DNA of 64,000 nt from Pseudomonas sihuiensis (GTDB taxonomy: Bacteria > Pseudomonadota > Gammaproteobacteria > Pseudomonadales > Pseudomonadaceae). The DNA lies in contig NZ_LT629797.1 in the NCBI RefSeq assembly GCF_900106015.1, positions 2,976,001 through 3,040,000 on the forward strand, given 5' to 3'. The notes under the pieces were generated by a model. It searched no databases and was not told the origin of the DNA. It saw only the letters and a list, made by a program, of their open reading frames with translations. This document shows positions 8,379-17,443 of this stretch, piece after piece; position 1 is the stretch's first letter; each line of letters opens with the position of its first letter. The position numbers and the translations under genes were made by a program.

Positions 8379-10526
8379 TCATTCACCACGTGGCAGGGGC
8401 AACTTGCTCCAATCCAGCTGCGCCGGCACCTGCATCGCGGTGCCGGCCGACACACCCGGCGCCACCAGAAAGCCCTGCATGATGTTGCAGTGGTGCCGCG
8501 TCAGCCACTCGCGCTGCGCCTGAGTTTCGACACCCTCGGCGATGACCTCCAATCCCAGATGCCGACCAAGATCGATGATGGTGCTGACCACCGCGGCGTC
8601 ACGCGGTGAGTCGAGCATGTTGGAGACGAACAGACGGTCGATCTTCAGCGTGTCCAGCTCGAAATGACGCAGATAAGCCAGTGACGAGTAACCGGTGCCG
8701 AAGTCATCGATGGCGATCTTCACCCCCAGCTCACGCAGATGAAGTAACTGCGCCTGGGTCAGCTCCAGGTCCTGCATCAGCGCACTCTCGGTGACTTCCA
8801 CCTCCAGTTGACTGGGCTTCAGACCGTGGGCGTCGAGTACACGCTGCAGATCAGTCACCAGTTGCGGCATACCGAACTGCACCGGGCTGACATTGAGACT
8901 GAGCACCATGTCCTCACCGAACTGCTGCTTGAAGTCCGCCAGCTGCCTGGCGCCCTCACGGAAGATCCATTCACCGAGACGATTGATCAGGCGGGTTTCT
9001 TCAAGCAGCGGTATAAACACGTTCGGCGCAACGGTACCCGCGACACGATGCTGCCAGCGCAGCAAGGCCTCGAAGCCGCGCAGGCGCCCGCTATCGAGAT
9101 GGAACTGGGGCTGATAGACCAGCACGAAGTCATCGTTCTCGATGGCGTGACGCAGGCTTTCTTCGAGCATCAGCCGCGAACGCGCACGGCCGTTCATTTC
9201 CGGTGAGAAGAAGCGGTATTGCTGGCGACCGGCGCGCTTGGCTTCGTACATCGCCATGTCGGCCGAACGCAGCAGGCCCTCGACGCTCTGCCCGCATTCA
9301 GGAAAGCAGGCGATGCCAACGCTGGCGCCGAGGGTGAAATCCACACCATCGAGGGTGTGGCGCACCGAGACCAGTTCGATCAGCTTCTCCGCGACCTTGG
9401 CCGCATCCTCGGGGTGACCGAGGTTGTCCAGCAGCGCAGTGAACTCGTCACCGCCGATGCGTGCCAGGCTATCGTAGGGGCGCAAGCACGCCTTGAGCTG
9501 CTCACCGACACGACGCAGCAGCTGATCGCCGACATCATGGCCCAACGAGTCATTGATGCGTTTGAAACCGTCCAGGTCCAGGTAAAGCACCGCGAGCCGC
9601 TGACCGCTGCGTTCGATACGCGCCAACGCCGATTCCAGCGCCTGATGAAAGCCACGTCGATTGAGCAGGCCGGTCAGCGCGTCAGTAACCGCCTGCGACT
9701 CCAGCTGCGCATGCAGATTACGCACCACCGACATGTCCAGCGCGATCAATACCATCGCGCGTTGCGGCCGCGGCAGTGGCGAGCAGGACAACGCCACCGG
9801 CAGACAACCACCCTTGAGCGTGCGCATCATCGCTTCATGCACGCGGTAGGTCGCCTCGCGCCTGAAGTGCAGGTAGAACTCCGATTGCTGCCAACCGTCG
9901 TCGCTGGCCGGATTCTTGAGAAACGACAGCAGATCGGCGCCCTCAAGATCGCCTACCTCGCCATCAAGCATCTGCGCCATGGCCGGGTTGGCGAACTGGA
10001 TGCGACCGTCCTCACCGACCACCAGGATACCCTCGGCGGCGTTGGCCAGCACCGAGGCGTTGAATGCCCTGGCGCGTTCGAGCTGCTGGGAAAGTGTCTG
10101 TAATTCGCAGCGATTGTGCTCGTGCTCCAGCAGGCTCTGAATCTTGTGGCGCAGCACGCTGGAATCGAAAGGTTTGAGCACGAAGTCCACGGCGCCAGTG
10201 CTGTACCCACGCAGCACGGCATCGTGGGTCTGCGCGATGGCGGAAACGAAGATGATCGGCGTCAGCCGCGTACGGGGGTTGCCGCGCATCAACCGGGCGA
10301 CTTCGAAGCCGTCCATACCCGGCATCTGCACGTCCAGCAGCACCAGCCCTACATCCTCTTCGAGCAGACAGCGCAGGGCCTCTTCGCCGGAACTGGCACA
10401 GCGCAGCAGCCACTCTCCATCTTCGAGTAGCGCCTGCATGGCCTCGAGGTTCTCTACACGGTCATCCACCACCAGCAGAACCTGCTTGGCGGGTACGGCG
10501 GCGTTCTTGCTCTGCGCCTGGGCCAT
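8379..10526 (-). CDS. REC-PAS-GGDEF-EAL cyclic di-GMP protein
   Basis: A 715-residue cytoplasmic response regulator. The receiver domain (about 10-130) has acid-pocket residues in LLVVDDR and phospho-acceptor Asp in VLLDVQMPGMDG. A PAS domain (about 165-285), a GGDEF domain (about 295-455) and an EAL domain (about 470-710) follow. The GGDEF motif is intact (RIGGDEFTALLDN) and an RxxD inhibitory site (RPYD) precedes it at the correct spacing. The EAL domain keeps FEALLRW, NVSPVQF, EVTESALM and DDFGTGYSSL, so phosphodiesterase activity is also plausible. Both activities are predictions from motifs. The gene starts 45 bases after the hybrid kinase stop codon, so the kinase probably phosphorylates it or at least shares its mRNA. 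ATG 10526 follows GGGGAG. Confidence 0.93.
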   Translation of the reverse strand: MAQAQSKNAAVPAKQVLLVVDDRVENLEAMQALLEDGEWLLRCASSGEEALRCLLEEDVGLVLLDVQMPGMDGFEVARLMRGNPRTRLTPIIFVSAIAQTHDAVLRGYSTGAVDFVLKPFDSSVLRHKIQSLLEHEHNRCELQTLSQQLERARAFNASVLANAAEGILVVGEDGRIQFANPAMAQMLDGEVGDLEGADLLSFLKNPASDDGWQQSEFYLHFRREATYRVHEAMMRTLKGGCLPVALSCSPLPRPQRAMVLIALDMSVVRNLHAQLESQAVTDALTGLLNRRGFHQALESALARIERSGQRLAVLYLDLDGFKRINDSLGHDVGDQLLRRVGEQLKACLRPYDSLARIGGDEFTALLDNLGHPEDAAKVAEKLIELVSVRHTLDGVDFTLGASVGIACFPECGQSVEGLLRSADMAMYEAKRAGRQQYRFFSPEMNGRARSRLMLEESLRHAIENDDFVLVYQPQFHLDSGRLRGFEALLRWQHRVAGTVAPNVFIPLLEETRLINRLGEWIFREGARQLADFKQQFGEDMVLSLNVSPVQFGMPQLVTDLQRVLDAHGLKPSQLEVEVTESALMQDLELTQAQLLHLRELGVKIAIDDFGTGYSSLAYLRHFELDTLKIDRLFVSNMLDSPRDAAVVSTIIDLGRHLGLEVIAEGVETQAQREWLTRHHCNIMQGFLVAPGVSAGTAMQVPAQLDWSKLPLPRGE

Positions 10527-10571
10527 CGTCACTCCCCTATCCATCTGCCCTTGCACCAGTCACTCCTGTCA

Positions 10572-13500
10572 TCAGGGTAGTCCATCGCCGGGCGAAGGCA
10601 TGGTCGGCATCGCCAGCCAGCGCTCCAGCAGTGCCAGCAGCTCGTCACGCTTGATCGGCTTGGCCATGTAGTCATCCGCGCCAGCGGTGATGCACTTCTC
10701 GCGATCGCCCTTCATGGCGTGGGCCGTGAGCGCAATGATGGGGATCACGCAGCCGTGCTCCTGCTTGAGCAGACGCGTAGCCGTGTAGCCATCCATATTG
10801 GGCATGGCCATATCCATCAGAATCAGGTCGAAGGGATCACGCTGGTAACTGGCGATGGCCTCCAGGCCGTCCTTGGCGGAGCTGACGCGCAGCCCCACTT
10901 CATCCAGCAGCGCCGTCAGTGCGTAGACGTTACGCACATCGTCATCCACCAGCAGGATGCGCTTGCCCTGTAACGGGTTGAGCCGTGCCTGGGCCGGTTG
11001 CGGCGCACGCACGTCACCGAGAAAGCCCTGCACCGCCTGGCACAACGCGTCGGTGTCATCACCATGCTTGCGCACCACCACGGCGCTATAGCGCCGCAGC
11101 CGTTGCAGGGTCTGCTGAGTGACGTCCACACCGGTGTTGATTACCACGCGCGTACCTTGCAACGTGCGCAACTGATTGAGGCTGTCGAGCAAGGCAAAAC
11201 CGTCCTGATCCGGCAGGTCGAGATCGATCACCAGCGCGCAGAACTGGCCCTGCGCATAGGCCTCGCGGGCCTGCTCGCCATCGGCGCAGGCGATGACCTG
11301 AAAGCCCAGCTCCGTCAGTTGCTCGCGGTAGTGCTCGCGCTCTATCTCGACATCCTCCACCAACAACAATGCCTGCTCCTGCTGCGCACCGTGCTGCAGC
11401 TCGATGAATACCTGCTCCAGCTCATCGCGACCGATGGGTTTGACCAGATAGCGGGTGCCATCGTCGTTCCAACCCACCGGTTGCGGGACGCAGGAAATGA
11501 TGTGCACCGGCGTATGCCGATGGTTCGGCTGGGCGCGCAGACGCCGAAACAGCTGCCAGCCACTGAGATCGGGAAGCAGGATGTCGAGGATCACCGCATT
11601 GAACGACTCCTGCTGCAGCAGTCCCAGCGCCTGTAACCCGGTGCGGCAGTGCACGCTGGAGAAGCCGTGAGCATGAGCCTCCTCGGCGATCACCGCAGCG
11701 AAATTAGCATCGTCCTCGATGATCAACAGCGGCGGGCCGTCACCTGCACGCTGCGGCCCCTCGAGCGGCGCTTCGACACTGAGTGAGCCCGCCTGCACCG
11801 GCAATCTGACGGTGAAGGTAGAACCCTGTCCCGGCGCGCTCTGCAGGCTGATATCGCCATCCAGGGCCAGCACCAGCTGACGGGTAATGGCCAGCCCCAG
11901 ACCGGTACCGCCGAAACGCCGGCTGGTAGAACCGTCGATCTGCTGAAAAGCCTGGAAGACCTGCTCGTGCTGGGCCGGATCGATACCAATGCCAGTATCA
12001 CGCACGCTGAAACAGAGCAGCTCGCGCTCATCCTCCTGGCGCCCCTGACTGCTGACGCTCAGCGTGACCTCGCCCTGATCGGTGAACTTCAGCGCGTTGG
12101 ACAGCAGATTGCGCAGGATCTGATGCAGACGCACGCGGTCGGTGTGGATGACGCGTGGCACCCCGGCCTCCAGCTGGGTGTGCAGACGCAAGCCCTTGAG
12201 TTCGGCCATCGGCCGCAGGCTGGCATCGAGCTCCACCAGCACGTCCTGCATGTTGATCGGCTCCAGCTTGAGCTGCATACGCCCCGATTCGACCTTGGCC
12301 AGGTCGAGTACATCGTTGATCAGTTGCAGCAGATCACTGCCGGCGCGGTGCACGATATCGGCATGCTTGGTCTGCTTCTCGGTGAGATTGCCAGCCAGGT
12401 TCTGCCGCAGTTGGTCGCTGAGAATCAGGATGCTGTTGAGCGGCGTGCGCAGCTCATGGGACATGTTGGCGAGAAACTCGGATTTGTAGCGGTTGGCCAA
12501 CAACAATTGCTCGGCCTGCTCACGCAGCTTATGCTCGGCCGCCTTGCGCTCGCTTATGTCGATGATCACCGCCTGCACGAGTGTCTCGTCGCCACTGCGA
12601 ATCGGCGACAGGCCAACCTCCAGAGGAATCATGCCGCCTTCGCGGTGCTGCCCAAACAGCTCGCGATTACCGCCCATGCGGCGCTGCTCGGGCATGGCCT
12701 GGTAACCGCGACGCAGCGCCACATGGCTGCCGCGCTGCGCCGTCGGCAGGAGCATTTCCACCGGCTCGCCGAGCAACATCTGCCGTTCGTACCCGAACAG
12801 CAACTCGGTCTGTCGATTGACCATGGCGATGCGCCCCAGGGCATCGACCAGCACGATGGCATTGGGCGACGCCTCGACCACCAGACGAAAACGCTCCTCG
12901 GCCACCTTGCGCGCACGCAGGTCCACCAGGTTGATCAGGTAGCTGCTGCCCTCGTGCAACGGGTTGAGGCTGATGCTGACCGGAATCGACTCACCGCGTA
13001 ACGTGCGCACCATGCGTTCGTCACTCTCGGCCAACTGCTCCTGCAGGTCTTTCGGCGATTCGATATTGGGCAGCACGCGCAACACGGTCTCACCCGGCAA
13101 GGCATTGAGCGGGCAGTCGAACAGCTCGGCAGCGCTGCGATTGGCCATTTCGATGCGGCCCCTGTCATCACAGAGCAGGGTCGCCACCGGCAGCCGTTCG
13201 ACCAATAGACGAAAGCGCTCTTCGCGCTCGCGCAGGGCCACGGCAGCCCGCTCACTGATCTGCAGCTTGCGCTCGCGCTGATAGAGAAAGCCGCCGACCA
13301 GAATCGACAGCAGCAGCGTCGCCGCCAGCCCGGCCCAGAGCCCTAGCGTACCGGTACGATCAACCAGACTGCGCTCATACTCGGGCGTGCCAATGACCTC
13401 CAAGCCCCAAACGCGACCGTACAGCGGCAGCTCCATATGACTCTGAAAACGCGGTTTCCGGCCATCAGCCTGGGTTTCACCGCCCAGCAACTGAACATCC

Positions 13501-14288
13501 GATGCATGCAGGTCCCTCAGCTGAATGTCGAACCGCCGTGTCTGACCACCGAGAATGCCCTCGATCAGATCGTGACTACGAAACGCGCCATGCACCATTC
13601 CGAGCAATGCAGCACGACGTTGCTCCACCGTGTTGAGTGGCACGCCAGGACGAAAAACCGGAAGAAACAGCAGCACACCCTGCTGCACGTTGACATCGAT
13701 TTCCTGGCGTAACACCACCGGCCCACTCAGGCTGGCATCACCGCTTTCGAGGCTGCGCTCAATGGCCTGACGACGGATCGCATCGCTAAGCATGTCAAAA
13801 CCGAGTACGCGCCGGTTACGCCAATCCAGAGGGCTGACGTAATCGATGGGCAAGTAATGCTCGCGTTCCCCCTCGGGGAACACCTGATAATCGAGGCGCT
13901 CATCCGCTTGCAGCTCGGCCCGAAAATCGCCCAGCTGCGCATGGCTCAGGTAGCGCGACCAGGCGACGGCCTGTATACCCGGATAACGATCCTGCAATTG
14001 CAGCTGATCCAGCGCCCGCTCCCACTCGATGGGAGAAACCCGGTCACTCCCGGTCATCAACCCCGAGACTCCGCGCAGGACCATTTCATAAGCCTGCATG
14101 CGCGCCATCACTCGCTGACCAATATCCTGCGCCTCGAGTGCAAAGCGATGTTGACTGTCTTCCCGCTCACGTTCCTGCAAAGTATTCCACTGCCAGAAAA
14201 TCAGGCCGCCCAACCCCAGTAGCAGGCCAAGTGCAACCAGCAGCGGCGTCCAGGGCCTTGGTGGCCGCTCGACAGCTCTGTCGTCCAT
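10572..14288 (-). CDS. CHASE-PAS hybrid histidine kinase with three receivers
   Basis: A 1238-residue inner-membrane sensor kinase. Order: TM1 (about 12-35), periplasmic CHASE domain (about 65-265, with GVSGLMTGSDRVSPIEW and YPGIQAVAW), TM2 (about 320-342), two PAS domains (about 355-470 and 480-590), HisKA with phospho-acceptor His in NMSHELRTPLNS (about 625), HATPase with NALKF, DTGIGI and GGTGLGL, then three receivers with Asp sites in VILDILLPD, LVIDLDLPD and LILMDMAMPN. There is no HPt domain in the chain, so relay to another protein needs a separate HPt or direct transfer. I chose ATG 14288 because AAGGAG lies 5-6 bases upstream; ATG 14306 has no such site. The ligand is unknown. The GGDEF-EAL gene lies directly downstream. 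Confidence 0.93.
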   Translation of the reverse strand: MDDRAVERPPRPWTPLLVALGLLLGLGGLIFWQWNTLQEREREDSQHRFALEAQDIGQRVMARMQAYEMVLRGVSGLMTGSDRVSPIEWERALDQLQLQDRYPGIQAVAWSRYLSHAQLGDFRAELQADERLDYQVFPEGEREHYLPIDYVSPLDWRNRRVLGFDMLSDAIRRQAIERSLESGDASLSGPVVLRQEIDVNVQQGVLLFLPVFRPGVPLNTVEQRRAALLGMVHGAFRSHDLIEGILGGQTRRFDIQLRDLHASDVQLLGGETQADGRKPRFQSHMELPLYGRVWGLEVIGTPEYERSLVDRTGTLGLWAGLAATLLLSILVGGFLYQRERKLQISERAAVALREREERFRLLVERLPVATLLCDDRGRIEMANRSAAELFDCPLNALPGETVLRVLPNIESPKDLQEQLAESDERMVRTLRGESIPVSISLNPLHEGSSYLINLVDLRARKVAEERFRLVVEASPNAIVLVDALGRIAMVNRQTELLFGYERQMLLGEPVEMLLPTAQRGSHVALRRGYQAMPEQRRMGGNRELFGQHREGGMIPLEVGLSPIRSGDETLVQAVIIDISERKAAEHKLREQAEQLLLANRYKSEFLANMSHELRTPLNSILILSDQLRQNLAGNLTEKQTKHADIVHRAGSDLLQLINDVLDLAKVESGRMQLKLEPINMQDVLVELDASLRPMAELKGLRLHTQLEAGVPRVIHTDRVRLHQILRNLLSNALKFTDQGEVTLSVSSQGRQEDERELLCFSVRDTGIGIDPAQHEQVFQAFQQIDGSTSRRFGGTGLGLAITRQLVLALDGDISLQSAPGQGSTFTVRLPVQAGSLSVEAPLEGPQRAGDGPPLLIIEDDANFAAVIAEEAHAHGFSSVHCRTGLQALGLLQQESFNAVILDILLPDLSGWQLFRRLRAQPNHRHTPVHIISCVPQPVGWNDDGTRYLVKPIGRDELEQVFIELQHGAQQEQALLLVEDVEIEREHYREQLTELGFQVIACADGEQAREAYAQGQFCALVIDLDLPDQDGFALLDSLNQLRTLQGTRVVINTGVDVTQQTLQRLRRYSAVVVRKHGDDTDALCQAVQGFLGDVRAPQPAQARLNPLQGKRILLVDDDVRNVYALTALLDEVGLRVSSAKDGLEAIASYQRDPFDLILMDMAMPNMDGYTATRLLKQEHGCVIPIIALTAHAMKGDREKCITAGADDYMAKPIKRDELLALLERWLAMPTMPSPGDGLP

Positions 14289-14488
14289 TTGCTCTCCTTC
14301 GGTCATCCAGAACCAACGCGCACGTTACATCCGCACGCGGACATCACAGAACCACAGCAAGCATTCTAGTCAGGATTTGAATGAGTGGCCTTTTGCCAGA
14401 AGAGACTCGACGGGCGGTCACGGACATTGCCGCAAACGCCCTCTGACGCCTCGGCGATATACGTCCGCAGGCGTGAATGTCAGCGACA

Positions 14489-14515
14489 TAAAAAAGCCTC
14501 CCGGAGGGAGGCTTT
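14489..14515 (-). terminator. Rho-independent terminator after the OmpA lipoprotein gene
   Basis: GC-rich stem AAGCCTCCC / GGGAGGCTT with loop GGA; the minus-strand product ends in a T run. It lies about 20 bases past the stop of the gene starting at 15191. Confidence 0.85.
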
Positions 14516-14534
14516 GATTCGACGCGACGAGGCC

Positions 14535-15191
14535 TTAAAGCGGACGCAGGTTGATCTCGACACGACGGTTCTGCGCACGACCAGCATCGGTGGCGTTGCT
14601 GGCAATCGGCTGGCTCGGGCCAGCACCGTATGCCGAGATGCGCTGACCCGGCACGCCATTGGCGGTCAGGTAGTTGGCCACGCTCTGAGCGCGACGCTGC
14701 GACAGGCTCTGATTAAGCTCCTGCGAACCGGTGCTGTCGGTGTGACCGACGATGTTCACTCCGTTCTTGTTGAACTCCTTGAACACCAGCACCAGCGAAT
14801 TGAGGGTCGGGTAGAAGCTGCTGGAGATATCCGCCGAGTTGCTGGCGAAGGTGATATTGCCCGGCATGATCAGTTTCAGATCATCGCCGTTACGTTGCAC
14901 CTGCACGCCAGTGCCCTGCAGGGTCTGGCGCAGTTTGGCCTCCTGGGTGTCGACGTAATAGCCGTAACCACCACCGGCGGCGCCACCGACGGCCGCACCG
15001 ATCAGCGCGCCTTTGGTGCGGTCCTTTTTGCTAGAAGTCGCAGCACCGATCACCGCACCGGTCGCGGCGCCGATGCCGCCATAGATGCCAGCTTTGCCGG
15101 CCTGGCTCTCGCCGGTGTAGGGGTTGGTGGTGCAGCCAGCCAGCATGGCCATGAGCGCAGTTGCTGCGATCAGATTGCGTCTGGTCTTCAT
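14535..15191 (-). CDS. OmpA-family lipoprotein (YiaD-like), copy 1
   Basis: A 218-residue predicted lipoprotein: signal peptide with lipobox LAGC (Cys 20), a glycine-zipper region ([17 protein letters not shown] and [15 protein letters not shown]) that may insert in membrane, then a C-terminal OmpA peptidoglycan-binding domain with [29 protein letters not shown] and NRRVEINL. The likely role is tethering the outer membrane to peptidoglycan. It lies directly downstream of a close paralogue on the same strand (144-base gap), so the pair arose by tandem duplication. Confidence 0.9.
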   Translation of the reverse strand: MKTRRNLIAATALMAMLAGCTTNPYTGESQAGKAGIYGGIGAATGAVIGAATSSKKDRTKGALIGAAVGGAAGGGYGYYVDTQEAKLRQTLQGTGVQVQRNGDDLKLIMPGNITFASNSADISSSFYPTLNSLVLVFKEFNKNGVNIVGHTDSTGSQELNQSLSQRRAQSVANYLTANGVPGQRISAYGAGPSQPIASNATDAGRAQNRRVEINLRPL

Positions 15192-15335
15192 AGGGATTCC
15201 TTAGGATTTCTTCTGGTATCGGGCAGACATGCCACAATCTTCGAGCCGCCAAGGCGCGGTGAAGTTCCGCCCTAGCTTATCAGCCCGGGCGGATAGGGAC
15301 TGCGATCCAGAGCAGTTCTGCTCCGTACACGCGCG

Positions 15336-16004
15336 TTACTGCATACCTGGCAGCGGTCGCAGTGTCACTTCGACACGGCGATTCTGCGCACGGCCTTCAG
15401 CGGTGGCGTTGCTGGCTACGGGCTGATCCGGCCCCATACCACGGGTACTCAAGCGACTGGGGTCGACACCCTGCGCCAACAGATAGTCGGCCACGCTTTG
15501 CGCGCGACGCTGCGACAGCTCCATGTTGTAGCTATACGAGCCGGTGCTGTCGGTATGCCCGACAACCTCGATGCTGTTCTGGTTGTACTGGCGGAAGGAA
15601 TTGGCCAGGTTGTTCAGCGGCTGATAGAAGCTGCTGGCGATCTGCGCCGAGTCGGTAGCGAAGGTGATGTTGCCGGGCATGATCAACTGAATCACATCGC
15701 CTTGGCGCTGCACCTCGACGCCGGTGCCCTGCATGCTGCGGCGCAGTTCCTCTTCCTGCTTGTCGGCGTAGTAGCCATAACCTGCCGCTGCGGCACCGGC
15801 CACGGCCGCGCCGATCAGCGCGCCCTTGCCGCGGTTGTCATGGTTGATCAGCGCACCGGCAGCCGCGCCGGCCAGCGCACCGATACCACCGTAGGTGGCG
15901 GTGCGGTTGGAGCTCGGTGCGCTCTGATCGTAGGGGTTCTGCGAGGCGCAACCGCCAAGCAGCAGCGCAGAGGTGCAAAGGGCAATAACAGGCAGGCGAA
16001 ACAT
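15336..16004 (-). CDS. OmpA-family lipoprotein (YiaD-like), copy 2
   Basis: A 222-residue paralogue of the neighbouring gene with the same plan: lipobox LLGGC (Cys 19), glycine-zipper repeats (GGIGALAGAAAGALI and GAAVAGAAAAGYGYY), and an OmpA-like C-terminus ([44 protein letters not shown]). Much of the OmpA domain is identical between the copies, while the N-terminal 40 residues differ. The 144-base gap before copy 1 has no obvious terminator, so co-transcription is possible. Confidence 0.9.
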   Translation of the reverse strand: MFRLPVIALCTSALLLGGCASQNPYDQSAPSSNRTATYGGIGALAGAAAGALINHDNRGKGALIGAAVAGAAAAGYGYYADKQEEELRRSMQGTGVEVQRQGDVIQLIMPGNITFATDSAQIASSFYQPLNNLANSFRQYNQNSIEVVGHTDSTGSYSYNMELSQRRAQSVADYLLAQGVDPSRLSTRGMGPDQPVASNATAEGRAQNRRVEVTLRPLPGMQ

Positions 16005-16068
16005 GAAGGCGTCTCCATGAACGGTGGGTGATGGCTCTTTGAGTCATCACGCCGCCATTAGTGCCCTC

Positions 16069-16710
16069 TCACGCGCGAATAAAGGGGTTCTCGCGCATCT
16101 CATCGCCCAGGCGAGTGTCCGGGCCATGGCCGGTAACCACGGTGGCATCCTCGTCGAGGCTGTACAGGCGCTGCTTGATCGAACGCTCGATGGTCGCGTA
16201 ATCACCGCCCCACAGATCGGTACGGCCGATACCGCGACGGAACAGAGTGTCACCGGCGATCAGCAGCTTGGCACCCTCGAACCAGAAGCTCATCGAACCC
16301 GGCGTGTGCCCTGGCGTATGCAAGGCCACGCCGCAGCCACAGGCCAGTTCCTCGTCATCGGCCAGCCATTTGTCCGGCGCCGGCACGGGCGTGTAAGGCA
16401 CACCGAACATGCTGCACTGCATCTCCAGATTGTCCCAGAGGAACTGATCCTCCTTGTGCAGGTGCAGCGTGGCACCGGTCTTCTCCTTCATCTGCCCCGA
16501 GGCAAGGAAGTGATCGAGGTGCGCATGGGTGTGGATGATGCTCACCACCTTGAGGCCATGAGCCTCCAGACGCGCCATGATCAGATCGGGATTACCACCT
16601 GGATCGACCACGATGGCCTTCTTGGTAATCGGGTCGCCGATGATGGTGCAGTTGCACTGCAAGGGGCCGACAGGGAAGGTTTCGCGGATTAGCACGGATT
16701 TACTGGTCAT
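16069..16710 (-). CDS. Metallo-beta-lactamase fold hydrolase (glyoxalase II-like, YcbL type)
   Basis: A 213-residue single-domain metallo-hydrolase with the full metal motif HTHAHLDH (H62, H64, D66, H67), a later His in LHTPGHTPGSMSFW, the bridging Asp in LIAGDTLF, and TGHGPDT at the C-terminus. The length and lack of the C-terminal helical domain fit YcbL-type glyoxalase II proteins, which can hydrolyse S-lactoylglutathione; the true substrate is not certain. Start ATG 16710 matches homologues (MTSKSVLIRETFPVGPLQCN). Confidence 0.92.
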   Translation of the reverse strand: MTSKSVLIRETFPVGPLQCNCTIIGDPITKKAIVVDPGGNPDLIMARLEAHGLKVVSIIHTHAHLDHFLASGQMKEKTGATLHLHKEDQFLWDNLEMQCSMFGVPYTPVPAPDKWLADDEELACGCGVALHTPGHTPGSMSFWFEGAKLLIAGDTLFRRGIGRTDLWGGDYATIERSIKQRLYSLDEDATVVTGHGPDTRLGDEMRENPFIRA

Positions 16711-16892
16711 GAGGTAGAACCTGGAGTGATCGATGACTCAATCTTGGCACAGCGAGATTGACTCCCTCCAGCGACCATCGAACCCGCCCGCTGGAACACC
16801 TGAAGCAGCAAAGCATGTACATTTGCCATCACTGAACACGGCCGGCCATAGCAGCGCGGAGTGAGCCGCAGCTTTGCAAGGAACCTGGAGTA

Positions 16893-17015
16893 ATGGACAA
16901 GAAGTCGCTTTCCGAGCGGGACATCTGCAGCAAGTACATAGCACCAGCCATCGCCAAGGCCGGCTGGGACATGCAGGGGCAGGTACTGGAAAGGTTTGGT
17001 TTATGGCCAGCGTAA
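16893..17015 (+). pseudogene. Type I restriction subunit HsdR, N-terminal remnant
   Basis: Forty codons beginning MDKKSLSERDICSKYIAPAI and continuing through KAGWDMQGQV, after which the frame ends in FGLWPA and a stop codon. This matches the conserved start of a common type I restriction endonuclease R subunit (xxKSLSERDICTKFITPAI-KAGWD). Full subunits are about 800-1100 residues, so nearly the whole gene is missing. A plausible GGAG ribosome site precedes the ATG. No hsdM or hsdS sequence was recognised nearby. The identification rests on the recalled family N-terminus. Confidence 0.7.
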
Positions 17016-17443
17016 AGAACTACTCCAATAACTACCCAAGTGTGTCGAAAAAATCGCGGTAACCCAGACTGGTGGGATAGTGAGACTAACGGGTTCTCCA
17101 CCCGAGTCGAGAACGAGTCCGCCTAGAGCTCCGGTGCAAAATATCTGGATGCCTGCAGCAAATGGCGTAACTCTTCGCCCGAGACAAGTGCATTATCTCA
17201 AGCCGCCTGCATAGCGTATTTGCCGAAGGAGAGCTGGAATTCCATGTAGTAATTGCAAAAAATGCAACAACTGCGACCGACGACAATACCTATCAGGTCG
17301 AGCTTTTCAAGCTTGTGCCGTGCTATCGGTCAGTTACTGGTTCAACTCCTGGAAATGCACACGCTTTCACCAAGAGGCCACAGGCTCTGAATCTGAGCCC
17401 ATCATACTTTCAGGTAAGGTAGGCGCTTATCAATCGTGAAGGT
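17016..17443. other. Accessory junk between hsdR remnant and Abi gene
   Basis: About 430 bases with no complete gene. From about 17166 to 17420 the plus strand has an open frame of roughly 80 codons without an ATG, containing the stretch LHSVFAEGELEFHVVIAKN and ending shortly before the Abi start. I do not recognise it. It may be a gene fragment left by the same deletion that removed hsdR. Confidence 0.4.

Noticed and set aside
16732..16863. Short plus-strand ORF (start MTQSWHSEIDSLQR) upstream of the HsdR stub
   Set aside because: Only 43 codons, no clear ribosome site and no recognised family. Considered as an hsdS tail but the residues do not match.
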